Shown here one piece after another: positions 27,968-37,356 of a stretch of 44,385 nucleotides of DNA. The notes below the pieces were generated by a model. The model worked only from the letters and a program-made list of their open reading frames with translations. It was not told the DNA's origin and searched no databases. How positions within the stretch are numbered: the first letter of the stretch is position 1; every line of letters begins with the position of its first letter. Position numbers and translations under genes: made by a program. This DNA comes from Rhizocola hellebori (GTDB lineage: Bacteria; Actinomycetota; Actinomycetes; Mycobacteriales; Micromonosporaceae), in NCBI RefSeq assembly GCF_016862955.1, contig NZ_BONY01000078.1:1-44385 (forward strand), written 5' to 3'.

Positions 27968-28037
27968 CTAGGCCAAGGAGTTCTCCCGGCGGACCGCCAA
28001 CACCGCGGATCCGCCAAGGGAGAACTCCAAGGCCTAG
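27968..28037 (+). terminator. Long hairpin after the acyl-CoA dehydrogenase gene
   Basis: The left arm 27968-27993 (CTAGGCC..GGAGTTCTCCC..GGCGGA) pairs with 28010-28037 apart from a 2-base internal mismatch and a 2-base bulge. There is no T-run. The right end (TAGCCGG, 28035-28041) can instead pair with CCGGCTA (28050-28056), inside the next operator. Confidence 0.7.
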
Positions 28038-28046
28038 CCGGCAACA

Positions 28047-28060
28047 TTACCGGCTAGTAA
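28047..28060. promoter_or_regulatory. Operator-like palindrome and -10 of the acyl-CoA synthetase gene
   Basis: TTACCGGCTAGTAA keeps the TTAC-N6-GTAA outline of the two other lipid-gene palindromes. TAATAT (28058-28063) overlaps it and ends 7 bases before the GTG start, fitting a -10 for a leaderless mRNA. Confidence 0.5.
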
Positions 28061-28070
28061 TATCCCCGCC

Positions 28071-29618
28071 GTGGACCTGTTGTTCATCGGCAAGACGCTT
28101 GCGCGCCGCGGCCTGTTGCACCCGGGCCGCCCTGATCGTGTCATCGATCAGCTCAAAACGTTCCGCCGCCACGGCTTCACCCTCGCCGCCGAGCTGCGGG
28201 CCGCGGAGGCCCGCGATCCGCACAAGGCCGCCGTGATCGACGAGCAGCGCGGGCCGGTGAGCTACCGGGTCCTGCTGCGTCGCGCGCAGCGGCTCGCCGC
28301 GGGTTTGAGCGCCACCAGGGGCGTGAAAGAGGGCGACCGGGTGGGCCTGCTGTGCCGCAACCACGCGGGTTTCCTCGAGGCCATGGTCGCCTGCTCGATC
28401 CTGGGCGCCGACGCCGTTCTCGTGAACACGGCGCTGTCCGCCCCCCAGCTCGCCGCAGTCGCCGAACAACAGAAGCTGCGCCTGCTCCTGCACGATCGCG
28501 AGTTCGCCCCGCTGGCGGCGGCCGCCGATTGCGAACGGCTGGACGAGTCCATTGTGGAGGCTCTGGTGGTGAACACCCCCACCCCGCCCGGTTTCCACTG
28601 TTCCCCGGCCGGCCGCATGATTGTGCTCACCTCGGGCACCACCGGCGCGCCCAAGGGCGCCCGTCGCCCCACCCCCGCCGGATTCGGCCCGCTCACCAGC
28701 ATCATCGATCGCATCCCGCTGCGGGTGGGAGGCAGGATGCTCATAGCCGCGCCGATCTTCCACACCTGGGGCTATGCGGCGCTGCAGCTCGCCCTCGCGA
28801 TGAGGGTGACCATTGTGCTGCAGCGGCGATTCGAGCCCGCCACCACGGTCGAAGCCGTGGACCGCTTCCGTTGCGATTCGCTTTTCGCGGTACCAGTCAT
28901 GCTGCAAAGGCTTATGGAGTCTGGACTTAAACCGGCTAACCCACCGGCGGTGGTGGCGGTGAGTGGCTCCGCCCTTCCAGGCGGGCTTGCCACCGCCTTC
29001 ATGGACCACTGGGGTGACTCGCTTTACAACCTCTACGGCTCGACCGAGGCCTCCTGGGCCTCCATCGCCACCCCACTGGATCTGCGCAAGGATCCCGGCA
29101 CCGCGGGAAGGCCGCCGCACGGCACCCGCGTCGTCATCCTGGACCGGGCGGGAAGGCCTGTCCCGCAGGGCGAGATCGGCCAGATCTACGTGGGCAACGA
29201 GATGCTCTTCGAGGGATACACCGGCAACGAGGACCACGACCTGCGCGACGGGTTGCTCGGCACCGGCGATCTCGGGCACATCGATGGTGACGGGCTGCTC
29301 TACGTCGACGGCCGCGCCGACGACATGGTGGTCTCCGGCGGCGAGAACGTCTTTCCCCGACCGGTCGAGGAACTCCTGGCCAAACTGCCGCAGGTGCGCG
29401 AGGTGGCCGTGATCGGCGTCCCCGACGCAGATTTCGGCCAGCGGCTCGCGGCCTACCTGGTGCTACACCCGGGCCAGCGGCTCGAAGCCGACGAGGTTCG
29501 CGAATACGTCAGGCACTACCTCGCGCGCTTCAGCGTTCCTCGCGACGTCCTCTTCCTCGAAGAGCTTCCACGCACCGCAACCGGCAAAGTCATCCCCCGC
29601 GTGCTCCGCTCCCTCTAA
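28071..29618 (+). CDS. Acyl-CoA synthetase (AMP-binding family)
   Basis: 515 residues. It activates a carboxylic acid with ATP to an acyl-adenylate, then to the CoA thioester. P-loop TSGTTGAPKGARR (about 186-198), NLYGSTEASWA, GDLGHIDGDGLLYVDGRADD and the C-terminal catalytic lysine in TATGKVIPR are present. The length fits FadD-type enzymes. The GTG start has no Shine-Dalgarno but a -10-like TAATAT 7 bases upstream. It probably acts with the acyl-CoA dehydrogenase and SCP2 protein encoded upstream. The chain length is not predictable. Confidence 0.92.
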   Translation: MDLLFIGKTLARRGLLHPGRPDRVIDQLKTFRRHGFTLAAELRAAEARDPHKAAVIDEQRGPVSYRVLLRRAQRLAAGLSATRGVKEGDRVGLLCRNHAGFLEAMVACSILGADAVLVNTALSAPQLAAVAEQQKLRLLLHDREFAPLAAAADCERLDESIVEALVVNTPTPPGFHCSPAGRMIVLTSGTTGAPKGARRPTPAGFGPLTSIIDRIPLRVGGRMLIAAPIFHTWGYAALQLALAMRVTIVLQRRFEPATTVEAVDRFRCDSLFAVPVMLQRLMESGLKPANPPAVVAVSGSALPGGLATAFMDHWGDSLYNLYGSTEASWASIATPLDLRKDPGTAGRPPHGTRVVILDRAGRPVPQGEIGQIYVGNEMLFEGYTGNEDHDLRDGLLGTGDLGHIDGDGLLYVDGRADDMVVSGGENVFPRPVEELLAKLPQVREVAVIGVPDADFGQRLAAYLVLHPGQRLEADEVREYVRHYLARFSVPRDVLFLEELPRTATGKVIPRVLRSL

Positions 29619-29656
29619 CGCCCCGCACGCCCTCACCCCCGCGCCTGAACGCCGCG

Positions 29657-30886
29657 TCACGGTGTAGGCGGCGTGCCTTCGGCCGCGGCGAGCGCGATGT
29701 CGGTGCGGTAGTGGGAGCCGGGCAGGCTCACCTTCGCGGCGAGGTCGTAAGCGGCGGTGCGCGCGGCGGCCAGGTCGGGGCCGGAGCCGGTGGCGCAGAG
29801 CACGCGGCCGCCCGCGCTGCGCAGGACGCCGTCGGCATCGAGCCGGGTTCCCGCGTGCAGCAAACCTTCCGCGCCCTCGATCGGGTCGCCCGAACGCGGG
29901 TTCTCCGGGTAGCCCTCGCTGGCGATGACCACCACCACGGCAGCCCCGTCGCGCCAGCGCAGGGGCGGATGCTGGGCCAGCTTGCCCGTCGCCGCCGCGT
30001 ATAGCAGCCCGCCCAGCGGTGTCTCCAAAAGCTCAAGCAGCGCTTGGATTTCCGGGTCGCCGAAGCGCACGTTGAACTCGATCACCTTCGGGCCCTGCGC
30101 GGTCAGCGCGAGCCCCACATAGAGCACGCCTTGGAACGGGAAGCCAAGCCCGGCAAGCGTCGGCTGGACCACCTGCGCCATCACCGTTTCCACCAACAAG
30201 GGCGGGGCCCAGGGCAGCGGCGTATAGGCGCCCATGCCGCCGGTGTTGGGGCCCTCGTCGTTGTCGCGCACCCGTTTGAAGTCCTGCGCAGGCAGGAACG
30301 GGACGGCGGTTTCGCCGTCGCAGACGACGAAGAGGGATACCTCGGGCCCGTCCAGATACTCCTCGATGACGACGCGTCCGCAGTCGAGCGCGTGGGCCCT
30401 AGCCGCCTCGAGGTCGTCGGTGACGACGACGCCTTTGCCCGCGGCAAGGCCGTCGTTCTTCACCACATAGGGCGGCGCGAACGCGGCGAGGGCTTCGTCT
30501 ACTTGCGACGGTGTGGTGCAGGTGAACGAACGCGCGGTCGGTACCCCGGCCGCGTTCATGATCTGCTTCGCGAAGTCCTTGGAGCCCTCAAGCTGCGCCG
30601 CGGCAGCGGACGGGCCGAAGACCGGAATGCCCTTTGCCCGCACGGCATCGGCCACACCGGCAACCAATGGGGCTTCGGGCCCGACGACCACAAGATCAAC
30701 ATTGCGATGCAGGGCAAGGTCGGCCACGGCGAGCGGGTCCAAGGGATCGACGCTGGCGAGCGTCGCCTCCGAAGCGATGCCGGGGTTACCGGGCGCGGCG
30801 ATCAGCTCGGAGACGGAAGGGTCGCGGGAAAGAGCGCGGGCGAGCGCATGTTCGCGCCCGCCCGTGCCGATAAGCAGAACTCGCAC
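29657..30886 (-). CDS. purD: Phosphoribosylamine-glycine ligase (GAR synthetase)
   Basis: 409 residues. It joins glycine to phosphoribosylamine with ATP in the second step of purine synthesis. The N-terminal MRVLLIGTGGREHALARAL, the ATP-grasp core (AAGKGVVVTD, VIEEYLDGPEVSLF) and the signature RVRDNDEGPNTGGMGAY are clear. The ATG is only 7 bases after the stop of the sugar permease gene on the same strand, so purD may be transcribed with the amino-sugar importer rather than with other pur genes. Confidence 0.96.
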   Translation of the reverse strand: MRVLLIGTGGREHALARALSRDPSVSELIAAPGNPGIASEATLASVDPLDPLAVADLALHRNVDLVVVGPEAPLVAGVADAVRAKGIPVFGPSAAAAQLEGSKDFAKQIMNAAGVPTARSFTCTTPSQVDEALAAFAPPYVVKNDGLAAGKGVVVTDDLEAARAHALDCGRVVIEEYLDGPEVSLFVVCDGETAVPFLPAQDFKRVRDNDEGPNTGGMGAYTPLPWAPPLLVETVMAQVVQPTLAGLGFPFQGVLYVGLALTAQGPKVIEFNVRFGDPEIQALLELLETPLGGLLYAAATGKLAQHPPLRWRDGAAVVVVIASEGYPENPRSGDPIEGAEGLLHAGTRLDADGVLRSAGGRVLCATGSGPDLAAARTAAYDLAAKVSLPGSHYRTDIALAAAEGTPPTP

Positions 30887-30893
30887 CCACCGA

Positions 30894-31760
30894 TTATTTC
30901 ACTGCCCCCGCGGTGAGCCCCGACTGGATCTGGCGCTGGAACAACGCGTACACAATGATCATCGGAATGATGGCGATGGTCAGCGCGGCGAACAGAGCGG
31001 CCCAGTCCGCCTGGTAGCCGGCCGAGGTCGAGATGCTGGCGATGCCCTGCGTCAGCAGCCATTTGCTCTGCGCGTCGCCACCGGGAAGCAGCGCGACGGG
31101 AAGCACGTACTGGTTCCACTGGCCGATGATGTTGAAGATCGTGATGCTCACCAGCCCGGGTTTGGCCATCGGCAACATCACCCGAAAGAAGAGCTTGGTG
31201 TGTGAGGCACCGTCGATCATCGCCGCTTCCGCCACCGCGTTGGGCAGCGTCTTGAAGAAGGCGGCCAGGAAGAAGATCGTGAACGGAAGCGAGTAAGCGA
31301 TATAGACCAGGATCAGGCCGGTGTGGGTACCAAGCAGGCCGAAGTTTTGCACCACAAGGTAGAGCGGCGTCAGCACCACGTAGACCGGGAAGGCCAGACC
31401 GGCCACGAAGTAGTAGTAGATGGCGCGGTTGCCGAAGAAGTCATAGCGGGCCAGAACATAGGCAGCCATAGCACCAAGCAGCATCGTGCCGAAGGTCGAC
31501 GCGCTGACCACGATGATGCTGTTGATGAAGTAGGTGCCGATGTTCGCCTCTGACCAGGCGCGGCCGAAGGAGGCGAAGTCCCAGTTGCTCGGTAGCCCGA
31601 ACGGGTTACCGATGAAGATTTCGGTGTTGCTCTTGAAGGCGGCCAGGAACGCGAACCCCAGCGGGAACAGGATGATCAGCGCCCATATGGCCAGCGACAC
31701 GTGGCCGAAGCCGCTCAGGACCCGGATCTCGCGCTTGGTTTTCTTGTCGAGGATAGACAT
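30894..31760 (-). CDS. Carbohydrate ABC permease (MalG/NgcG type)
   Basis: 288 residues with six membrane helices. The conserved cytoplasmic EAA loop reads EAAMIDGASHTKLFFRVMLP, which docks to the ATPase. It is the second permease of the importer and forms a heterodimer with the product of 31774-32679. The ATG is 13 bases after that gene. No ATPase gene is in the operon, so a shared ATPase of the MsiK kind encoded elsewhere is expected from knowledge of such systems. Confidence 0.9.
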   Translation of the reverse strand: MSILDKKTKREIRVLSGFGHVSLAIWALIILFPLGFAFLAAFKSNTEIFIGNPFGLPSNWDFASFGRAWSEANIGTYFINSIIVVSASTFGTMLLGAMAAYVLARYDFFGNRAIYYYFVAGLAFPVYVVLTPLYLVVQNFGLLGTHTGLILVYIAYSLPFTIFFLAAFFKTLPNAVAEAAMIDGASHTKLFFRVMLPMAKPGLVSITIFNIIGQWNQYVLPVALLPGGDAQSKWLLTQGIASISTSAGYQADWAALFAALTIAIIPMIIVYALFQRQIQSGLTAGAVK

Positions 31761-31773
31761 CTGCGGCTCCCGT

Positions 31774-32679
31774 TCAGTGCTCGACGGCTTCGCGCCGACC
31801 GGCCCGCAGGGCCAAGATCGCGAAAGTGATGGTCAGCAGGAAGAGCGAGACACCGAGCGCCGAGGCGTAGCCGTACTCCGACTCCCGGATGCCCTGCTTG
31901 TAGATGAGCACCGGCAGCACGGCGGTGGCGCCGTCAGGCCCGCCCTGCTCGATGCTGAGCACCATCACCAGTGCGAAGGCGTCGAAGGCCAGGATGCCCA
32001 GATAGACCCAGGCCACCCGGATCGTCTCCCACAGCAGCGGGATGGTCACCCGGAAGAAGATGGTGATGCGGCTCGCGCCATCCAGCACGGCCGCCTCGTA
32101 GAGGTCCGCCGGGATCGACGACATGCCGGCCGAGAAGAGCACGACATAGAAGCCAACCGCTTGCCAGACAAGCACTCCGAGGATCGCCCACATGCCGTAG
32201 TCGGACATGAAGAGAACCCGCTCGATGCCGACAAAACTCAGCAACCGGTTGATGATGCCGCTCTGGTCGGGCCCGTAAACCCGGGAGAAGATGACTCCGA
32301 CGATGACCACCGCGAGAACCTGGGGGAGGAAGAACACCACGCGGTAGAACTTCGACCCCCAGACCCCTTGCATGACACCGCCACGGGTGCCCCCGCCCAT
32401 GTTCAACAGAAACGCGAAGAACAGGGCGAGGGCGATAGTGATCAGCGGCAGGGCGATCAGCAGCATCAGGTGATGCTGCACCGCTTGCCAGAACGTGCTG
32501 TCCTGCCAGATCTTCTCGAAGTTCTCCAGCCCGACGTTGTCGAAGTCGGGAGACAGGCCGCTCCAGTTCGTGGTCGCCACGAACACCAATTGGGTGATCG
32601 GATAGAACACGAAGATCGTGTAAAGAACGACCGGGGCGACGAGAAAACCTAAGACAAACGGATATCTGCCGTGCCGCAT
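31774..32679 (-). CDS. Carbohydrate ABC permease (MalF/NgcF type)
   Basis: 301 residues, about six helices, opening with FVLGFLVAPVVLYTIFVFYP as usual for this family. The EAA loop is EAAVLDGASRITIFFRVTIP. It lies 23 bases downstream of the binding-protein gene and 13 upstream of the second permease, all one transcript. Confidence 0.9.
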   Translation of the reverse strand: MRHGRYPFVLGFLVAPVVLYTIFVFYPITQLVFVATTNWSGLSPDFDNVGLENFEKIWQDSTFWQAVQHHLMLLIALPLITIALALFFAFLLNMGGGTRGGVMQGVWGSKFYRVVFFLPQVLAVVIVGVIFSRVYGPDQSGIINRLLSFVGIERVLFMSDYGMWAILGVLVWQAVGFYVVLFSAGMSSIPADLYEAAVLDGASRITIFFRVTIPLLWETIRVAWVYLGILAFDAFALVMVLSIEQGGPDGATAVLPVLIYKQGIRESEYGYASALGVSLFLLTITFAILALRAGRREAVEH

Positions 32680-32702
32680 AATCCAGCTACTCCGCTCTCG
32701 GC

Positions 32703-34118
32703 CTAGCGCTCGAACTTCTCGATCGACGAATCGGCCTTGACCGCGTCGGCGACCGCCTGCATGCGCTGCACGAACTTGTCCGCCGTGCCACCCTGGAACA
32801 TGAGCTCGTTGGTGGCGCTACGGCACTCGTCGTCCATCTTCTTGTACCAGGAGTCCCAGCGGAAGCTGAAGTTGTTGGCACCCGCGTCGGCAAGCGCCTT
32901 GCTCGACGAAGCCAGGCCCGGGGAAAGGGTCAGACCCTCGGTCGAGCCCTGAACCACGGTGAGCACCTTGGTCAGCTCGGTGAACTTGCGTGCACCCTCC
33001 TTGGAGAGCATGTGGCGCAGGTACTCCTTGCCACCGCGCACGTTCTTGCCCTTGGACGCGACGAAGTACATCTCGCCGGCAGCCGCGTAGATGGCGTTGG
33101 CCGGGAGCTTGTCCGAGGCGGTCGCCGCCGGCAGCGCGGCAACGTTGTAGTCGAAGCCGGCCGGGGTGTCCTTGGCCTGCTCGTTCTCCAGCCACGACCC
33201 GGACGGGTAGAAGCCCACCTTGTACTGGTTCTGCTGCAGCTGAACCTCGGTGTGCTTCAGCGACAGGTGCGCCTTGTCCATGTACTTGGCACCGATCTCG
33301 CCCCACAGCTTGGCAGCCTGGAGGACGGCCGGGTCCTTCCACGCGTTGGCCTGAAGGTTGTCGATGTTCTTCAGGATGTCCGCGCCACCGATCTTCGCGG
33401 CGGTGGTGAGGATGACCAGGTACTGGTAGTAGGACGCGTTCGCGCCGGCGTAGGCGTAACCGGTGATGCCCTTGGCCTTCATCGCGTCGAGCAGAGTGGT
33501 GAACTCGGCCCAGGTCTTCGGCGCGGTCCAGCCGTTGTCCTTGAACAGCTTCGACGAGTACCACATGCCGAAGACGGTGAACGCGTAGTTGAGCACGTAG
33601 GGCTTGCCCTTGTACGTGCCCTGCTCGATGGTTCCGGGGACGAGGGTCTCCTTGACCTTCTTACCCGGGATGTCCAGCGACGGCGCCTCGAACAGGTCGG
33701 ACAGGTCGGCGACCTGGCCGGCGCCAACGAGCTTGCCCTGGTCCATCAGCTTGGAACCGGCGTTGTTCACCATGTCCGGCGGGGTGTTGCTGGAGAACCG
33801 GGGGGTGAGCACCGTGGAGATCTCTTCGGTCTGCGAGAACTTCACGTTCGCCTTGGGGAACAGCTTCTTGTATGAGGGGATGTGGACGTCGGTGGCGTAC
33901 TTGGTACCCAGGCCACCGTTGAAGATGACCACCTCGACCTCGGCGTCTTCCTTCACGCCCAACGGGTTCGTCGCGGTGACGGTGCCCGCGTTGTCATCCT
34001 TGGGGGCCTCGTCCTTCGCGCCGACACATGCCGAGAGCAGGCCTGCGGCCGGGACAGCCATGAGGCCTGCCGCAGCGGAGCGCTGCAGCACTGACCGGCG
34101 GGTCAGATCCTTTTCCAT
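32703..34118 (-). CDS. ngcE: Sugar ABC transporter substrate-binding lipoprotein, NgcE-like
   Basis: 471 residues. A twin-arginine TRRSVLQ followed by a lipobox (LSAC, C31) marks a Tat-exported lipoprotein. Length and segments such as GMWYSSKLFKDNGWTAPKTW and GKPYVLNYAF resemble NgcE, the N-acetylglucosamine/chitobiose-binding protein of Streptomyces. The DasR-like boxes upstream of the operon support amino-sugar specificity, though other sugars are possible. GGAGA sits about 8 bases before the ATG. It follows the RpiR regulator gene by 14 bases. Confidence 0.75.
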   Translation of the reverse strand: MEKDLTRRSVLQRSAAAGLMAVPAAGLLSACVGAKDEAPKDDNAGTVTATNPLGVKEDAEVEVVIFNGGLGTKYATDVHIPSYKKLFPKANVKFSQTEEISTVLTPRFSSNTPPDMVNNAGSKLMDQGKLVGAGQVADLSDLFEAPSLDIPGKKVKETLVPGTIEQGTYKGKPYVLNYAFTVFGMWYSSKLFKDNGWTAPKTWAEFTTLLDAMKAKGITGYAYAGANASYYQYLVILTTAAKIGGADILKNIDNLQANAWKDPAVLQAAKLWGEIGAKYMDKAHLSLKHTEVQLQQNQYKVGFYPSGSWLENEQAKDTPAGFDYNVAALPAATASDKLPANAIYAAAGEMYFVASKGKNVRGGKEYLRHMLSKEGARKFTELTKVLTVVQGSTEGLTLSPGLASSSKALADAGANNFSFRWDSWYKKMDDECRSATNELMFQGGTADKFVQRMQAVADAVKADSSIEKFER

Positions 34119-34132
34119 TTTTCAATCTCCAT

Positions 34133-34969
34133 TCAGATGGGGTGTGCCTGGGTCCTTTGCGCGACCCCGATATAAAGCAGGTCAAGGACCACAAGTTGGG
34201 GATGCCGTGCGGACAGCGCATCCGGCCGATACGTGGTCGGCTGCGATGCGGTACGCAGGACCAGATCGGCTAATTCGGCAAGGGGCGAGGTGGCATAGCC
34301 CGTGAGCGCGATGGTGACCGCGCCCCGGGAGCCCGCCTCGGCCAGCATTTCCACGGTCTCCCGGGTGTGACCCGAGTGGGAGATTCCGATCGCTACGTCG
34401 TTGTACGTGAGTAAGGCGGCGCTGGCCAGTCCATTGTGGACATCGGGCCAGGACCACGCGGCCAGGCCGAGCCGGTTGAGGGAGAACTGCATCTCCGCGC
34501 CAACCAGCGCGGAACCCGACGCGCCATAGATGTCAATTCGGTTGGCCCGCGCGATGGCATCGGCGGCACGCTCGACCTCACCGAGGTCGAGCATTGCGGC
34601 CGTGTCCCGCATGGCTTGGGTGTCGGCCGCCATGATCTGGCCGAGTACGCGTTCCAGCGAATCGCCGGGCTCGATCTCCCGCCCGATGTCCTCCGACCAG
34701 CCCGCGGCTTGCGCGGCCGGGCCGGTTTCTCCGGCCAGCGCCAGGCGCAGGTCGGCGTACCCGTCGAAGCCGAGGGCACGACAGAATCGGGTGATCGAGG
34801 CCGGCGAGGTGCTGGATCGCTCGGCCAGCTCGACGATGGTGGCTCTCGCGGCACGCTGCGGGTCTGACAGCACGTGTGTCGCCACACGCTGCAGCGCTCC
34901 CGTGTAGCCGGGCAGCTGGGAACGCAAAAGCGCGAGGACGCTGGCGCCCTGTGCCTCACGTTCGCCCAT
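34133..34969 (-). CDS. MurR/RpiR-family regulator with SIS domain
   Basis: 278 residues. The N-terminal helix-turn-helix is at about 20-80 (ATIVELAERSSTSPASITRFCRALGFDGYADLRLAL in outline), and the SIS sugar-phosphate-binding domain at about 125-270 includes IDIYGASGSALVG and GISHSGHTRETVEML. Such proteins sense sugar phosphates such as GlcNAc-6-P or MurNAc-6-P. It is the first gene of the importer operon and probably autoregulates it. The 91-base gap to purA contains paired CTAG-centred boxes at 34999-35021. Confidence 0.9.
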   Translation of the reverse strand: MGEREAQGASVLALLRSQLPGYTGALQRVATHVLSDPQRAARATIVELAERSSTSPASITRFCRALGFDGYADLRLALAGETGPAAQAAGWSEDIGREIEPGDSLERVLGQIMAADTQAMRDTAAMLDLGEVERAADAIARANRIDIYGASGSALVGAEMQFSLNRLGLAAWSWPDVHNGLASAALLTYNDVAIGISHSGHTRETVEMLAEAGSRGAVTIALTGYATSPLAELADLVLRTASQPTTYRPDALSARHPQLVVLDLLYIGVAQRTQAHPI

Positions 34970-34998
34970 GGAAATGCCACCCGGTCTTCACAAGTTGA

Positions 34999-35021
34999 TG
35001 TCTAGACCGGACTAGACCAGA
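34999..35021 (-). promoter_or_regulatory. Paired DasR (dre)-like boxes
   Basis: TGTCTAGACCGG (34999-35010) and GACTAGACCAGA (35010-35021) both approximate the DasR half-palindrome TGGTCTAGACCA, with CTAG centres 10 bases apart. They lie about 30-50 bases upstream of the RpiR gene. They could bind DasR or the RpiR protein itself. Confidence 0.5.
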
Positions 35022-35060
35022 GCGCCTCTACTGTTGTCAACCCTTACTGATAAACCGTGA

Positions 35061-36413
<1,353 letters not shown>

Positions 36414-36441
36414 TCAGGCTAACAGCGAAAGGATCGCAGGG

Positions 36442-37356
36442 GTGCACGACGTTCTCGTATTGAGCCTGGTCGACGGTGGTGAGTGCGGCACGCGGGTAGC
36501 GGTGCTGCACTGCGCCGATACCCTGCGGGAGGCGGGCGCACGCGTGGAAACATTCGTCGCCGGATCCGACCACGAGATCGATGAGGTGCTCAGCCGCCTG
36601 GACGGCCCGCCTCGGCCGGACGGGCTAGTCTTCCCAGATGACGATGCCAAGACCCGGCTCGTCGTAGCGATCGAGAGCGATGGGCAGCTTCGCCATGTGA
36701 TCCGGCGTCTGGTCCGCCGCTACGCGCCGCCGCCGTCGAAGCGGCCCGACGACATCGCCACCAACCGCACCATCCCCGACCTGCCCACCATCGCTGTGCT
36801 CCCGCTCGCCGACACCAGCCTGGTCACCGGCCTCGGCTTGCCCCGGACCCCGGCGGAGGTGGCCGCCGCCGTCCTCGGCCGGCAGATCCGGCGTCTCGAT
36901 CTTCTTCGGCACGATGGGGGTTCGGTGACGCTCGACGGGGTACTGCTCGGGGGAACCAACGAACAGGGCACGCCGGTTGCCTGGCGCGGGCGGATCGAGG
37001 TTGACGACGCGGTGTTGAGCGAGGGTAATGATCCGATCGTGGCGCTGAGCGTGGCCAACGCCGGCGGGACCTCCACTTTGGACGGCCTGCCGCTGCACGT
37101 TGGACCCAAACCCGACGACGGGCTGATCGATGTCGCCATCGCGGTGCCGGTCACCCACAAGCCGCTGCTGGGCAAGCCGCGGATGCGCTTCGAGGTGCGC
37201 CGGGCCAGCGGCCGCGCGGTGGCCGTCACCCCGCACGAGGCCGAGCTTCCGTACCTCGAGGACGGTGTGCCGGGCACGCTGACGCGAAAGCGATCATGGT
37301 GGATCGAACCGGGCGCGTGGTCCGTCTACACTGCCTGGCGGGAGGAAGAACGATGA
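36442..37356 (+). CDS. Degenerate diacylglycerol/lipid kinase-like protein
   Basis: 304 residues. The layout resembles DAGK-family lipid kinases: an N-terminal domain where the nucleotide loop GGDGT should be, then IAVLPLADTSLVTGLGLP (compare LPLGTANDFA) and a C-terminal beta domain (NDPIVALSVANAGG, MRFEVRRASGRAVAV). At the nucleotide loop (about residues 76-86) it reads AIESDGQLRHVI, lacking GGDGT, so kinase activity is doubtful. Actinomycete homologues beside purA are often called diacylglycerol kinases. It overlaps the ParA-like gene by four bases. It may be a lipid- or nucleotide-binding pseudo-enzyme. Confidence 0.6.
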   Translation: MHDVLVLSLVDGGECGTRVAVLHCADTLREAGARVETFVAGSDHEIDEVLSRLDGPPRPDGLVFPDDDAKTRLVVAIESDGQLRHVIRRLVRRYAPPPSKRPDDIATNRTIPDLPTIAVLPLADTSLVTGLGLPRTPAEVAAAVLGRQIRRLDLLRHDGGSVTLDGVLLGGTNEQGTPVAWRGRIEVDDAVLSEGNDPIVALSVANAGGTSTLDGLPLHVGPKPDDGLIDVAIAVPVTHKPLLGKPRMRFEVRRASGRAVAVTPHEAELPYLEDGVPGTLTRKRSWWIEPGAWSVYTAWREEER

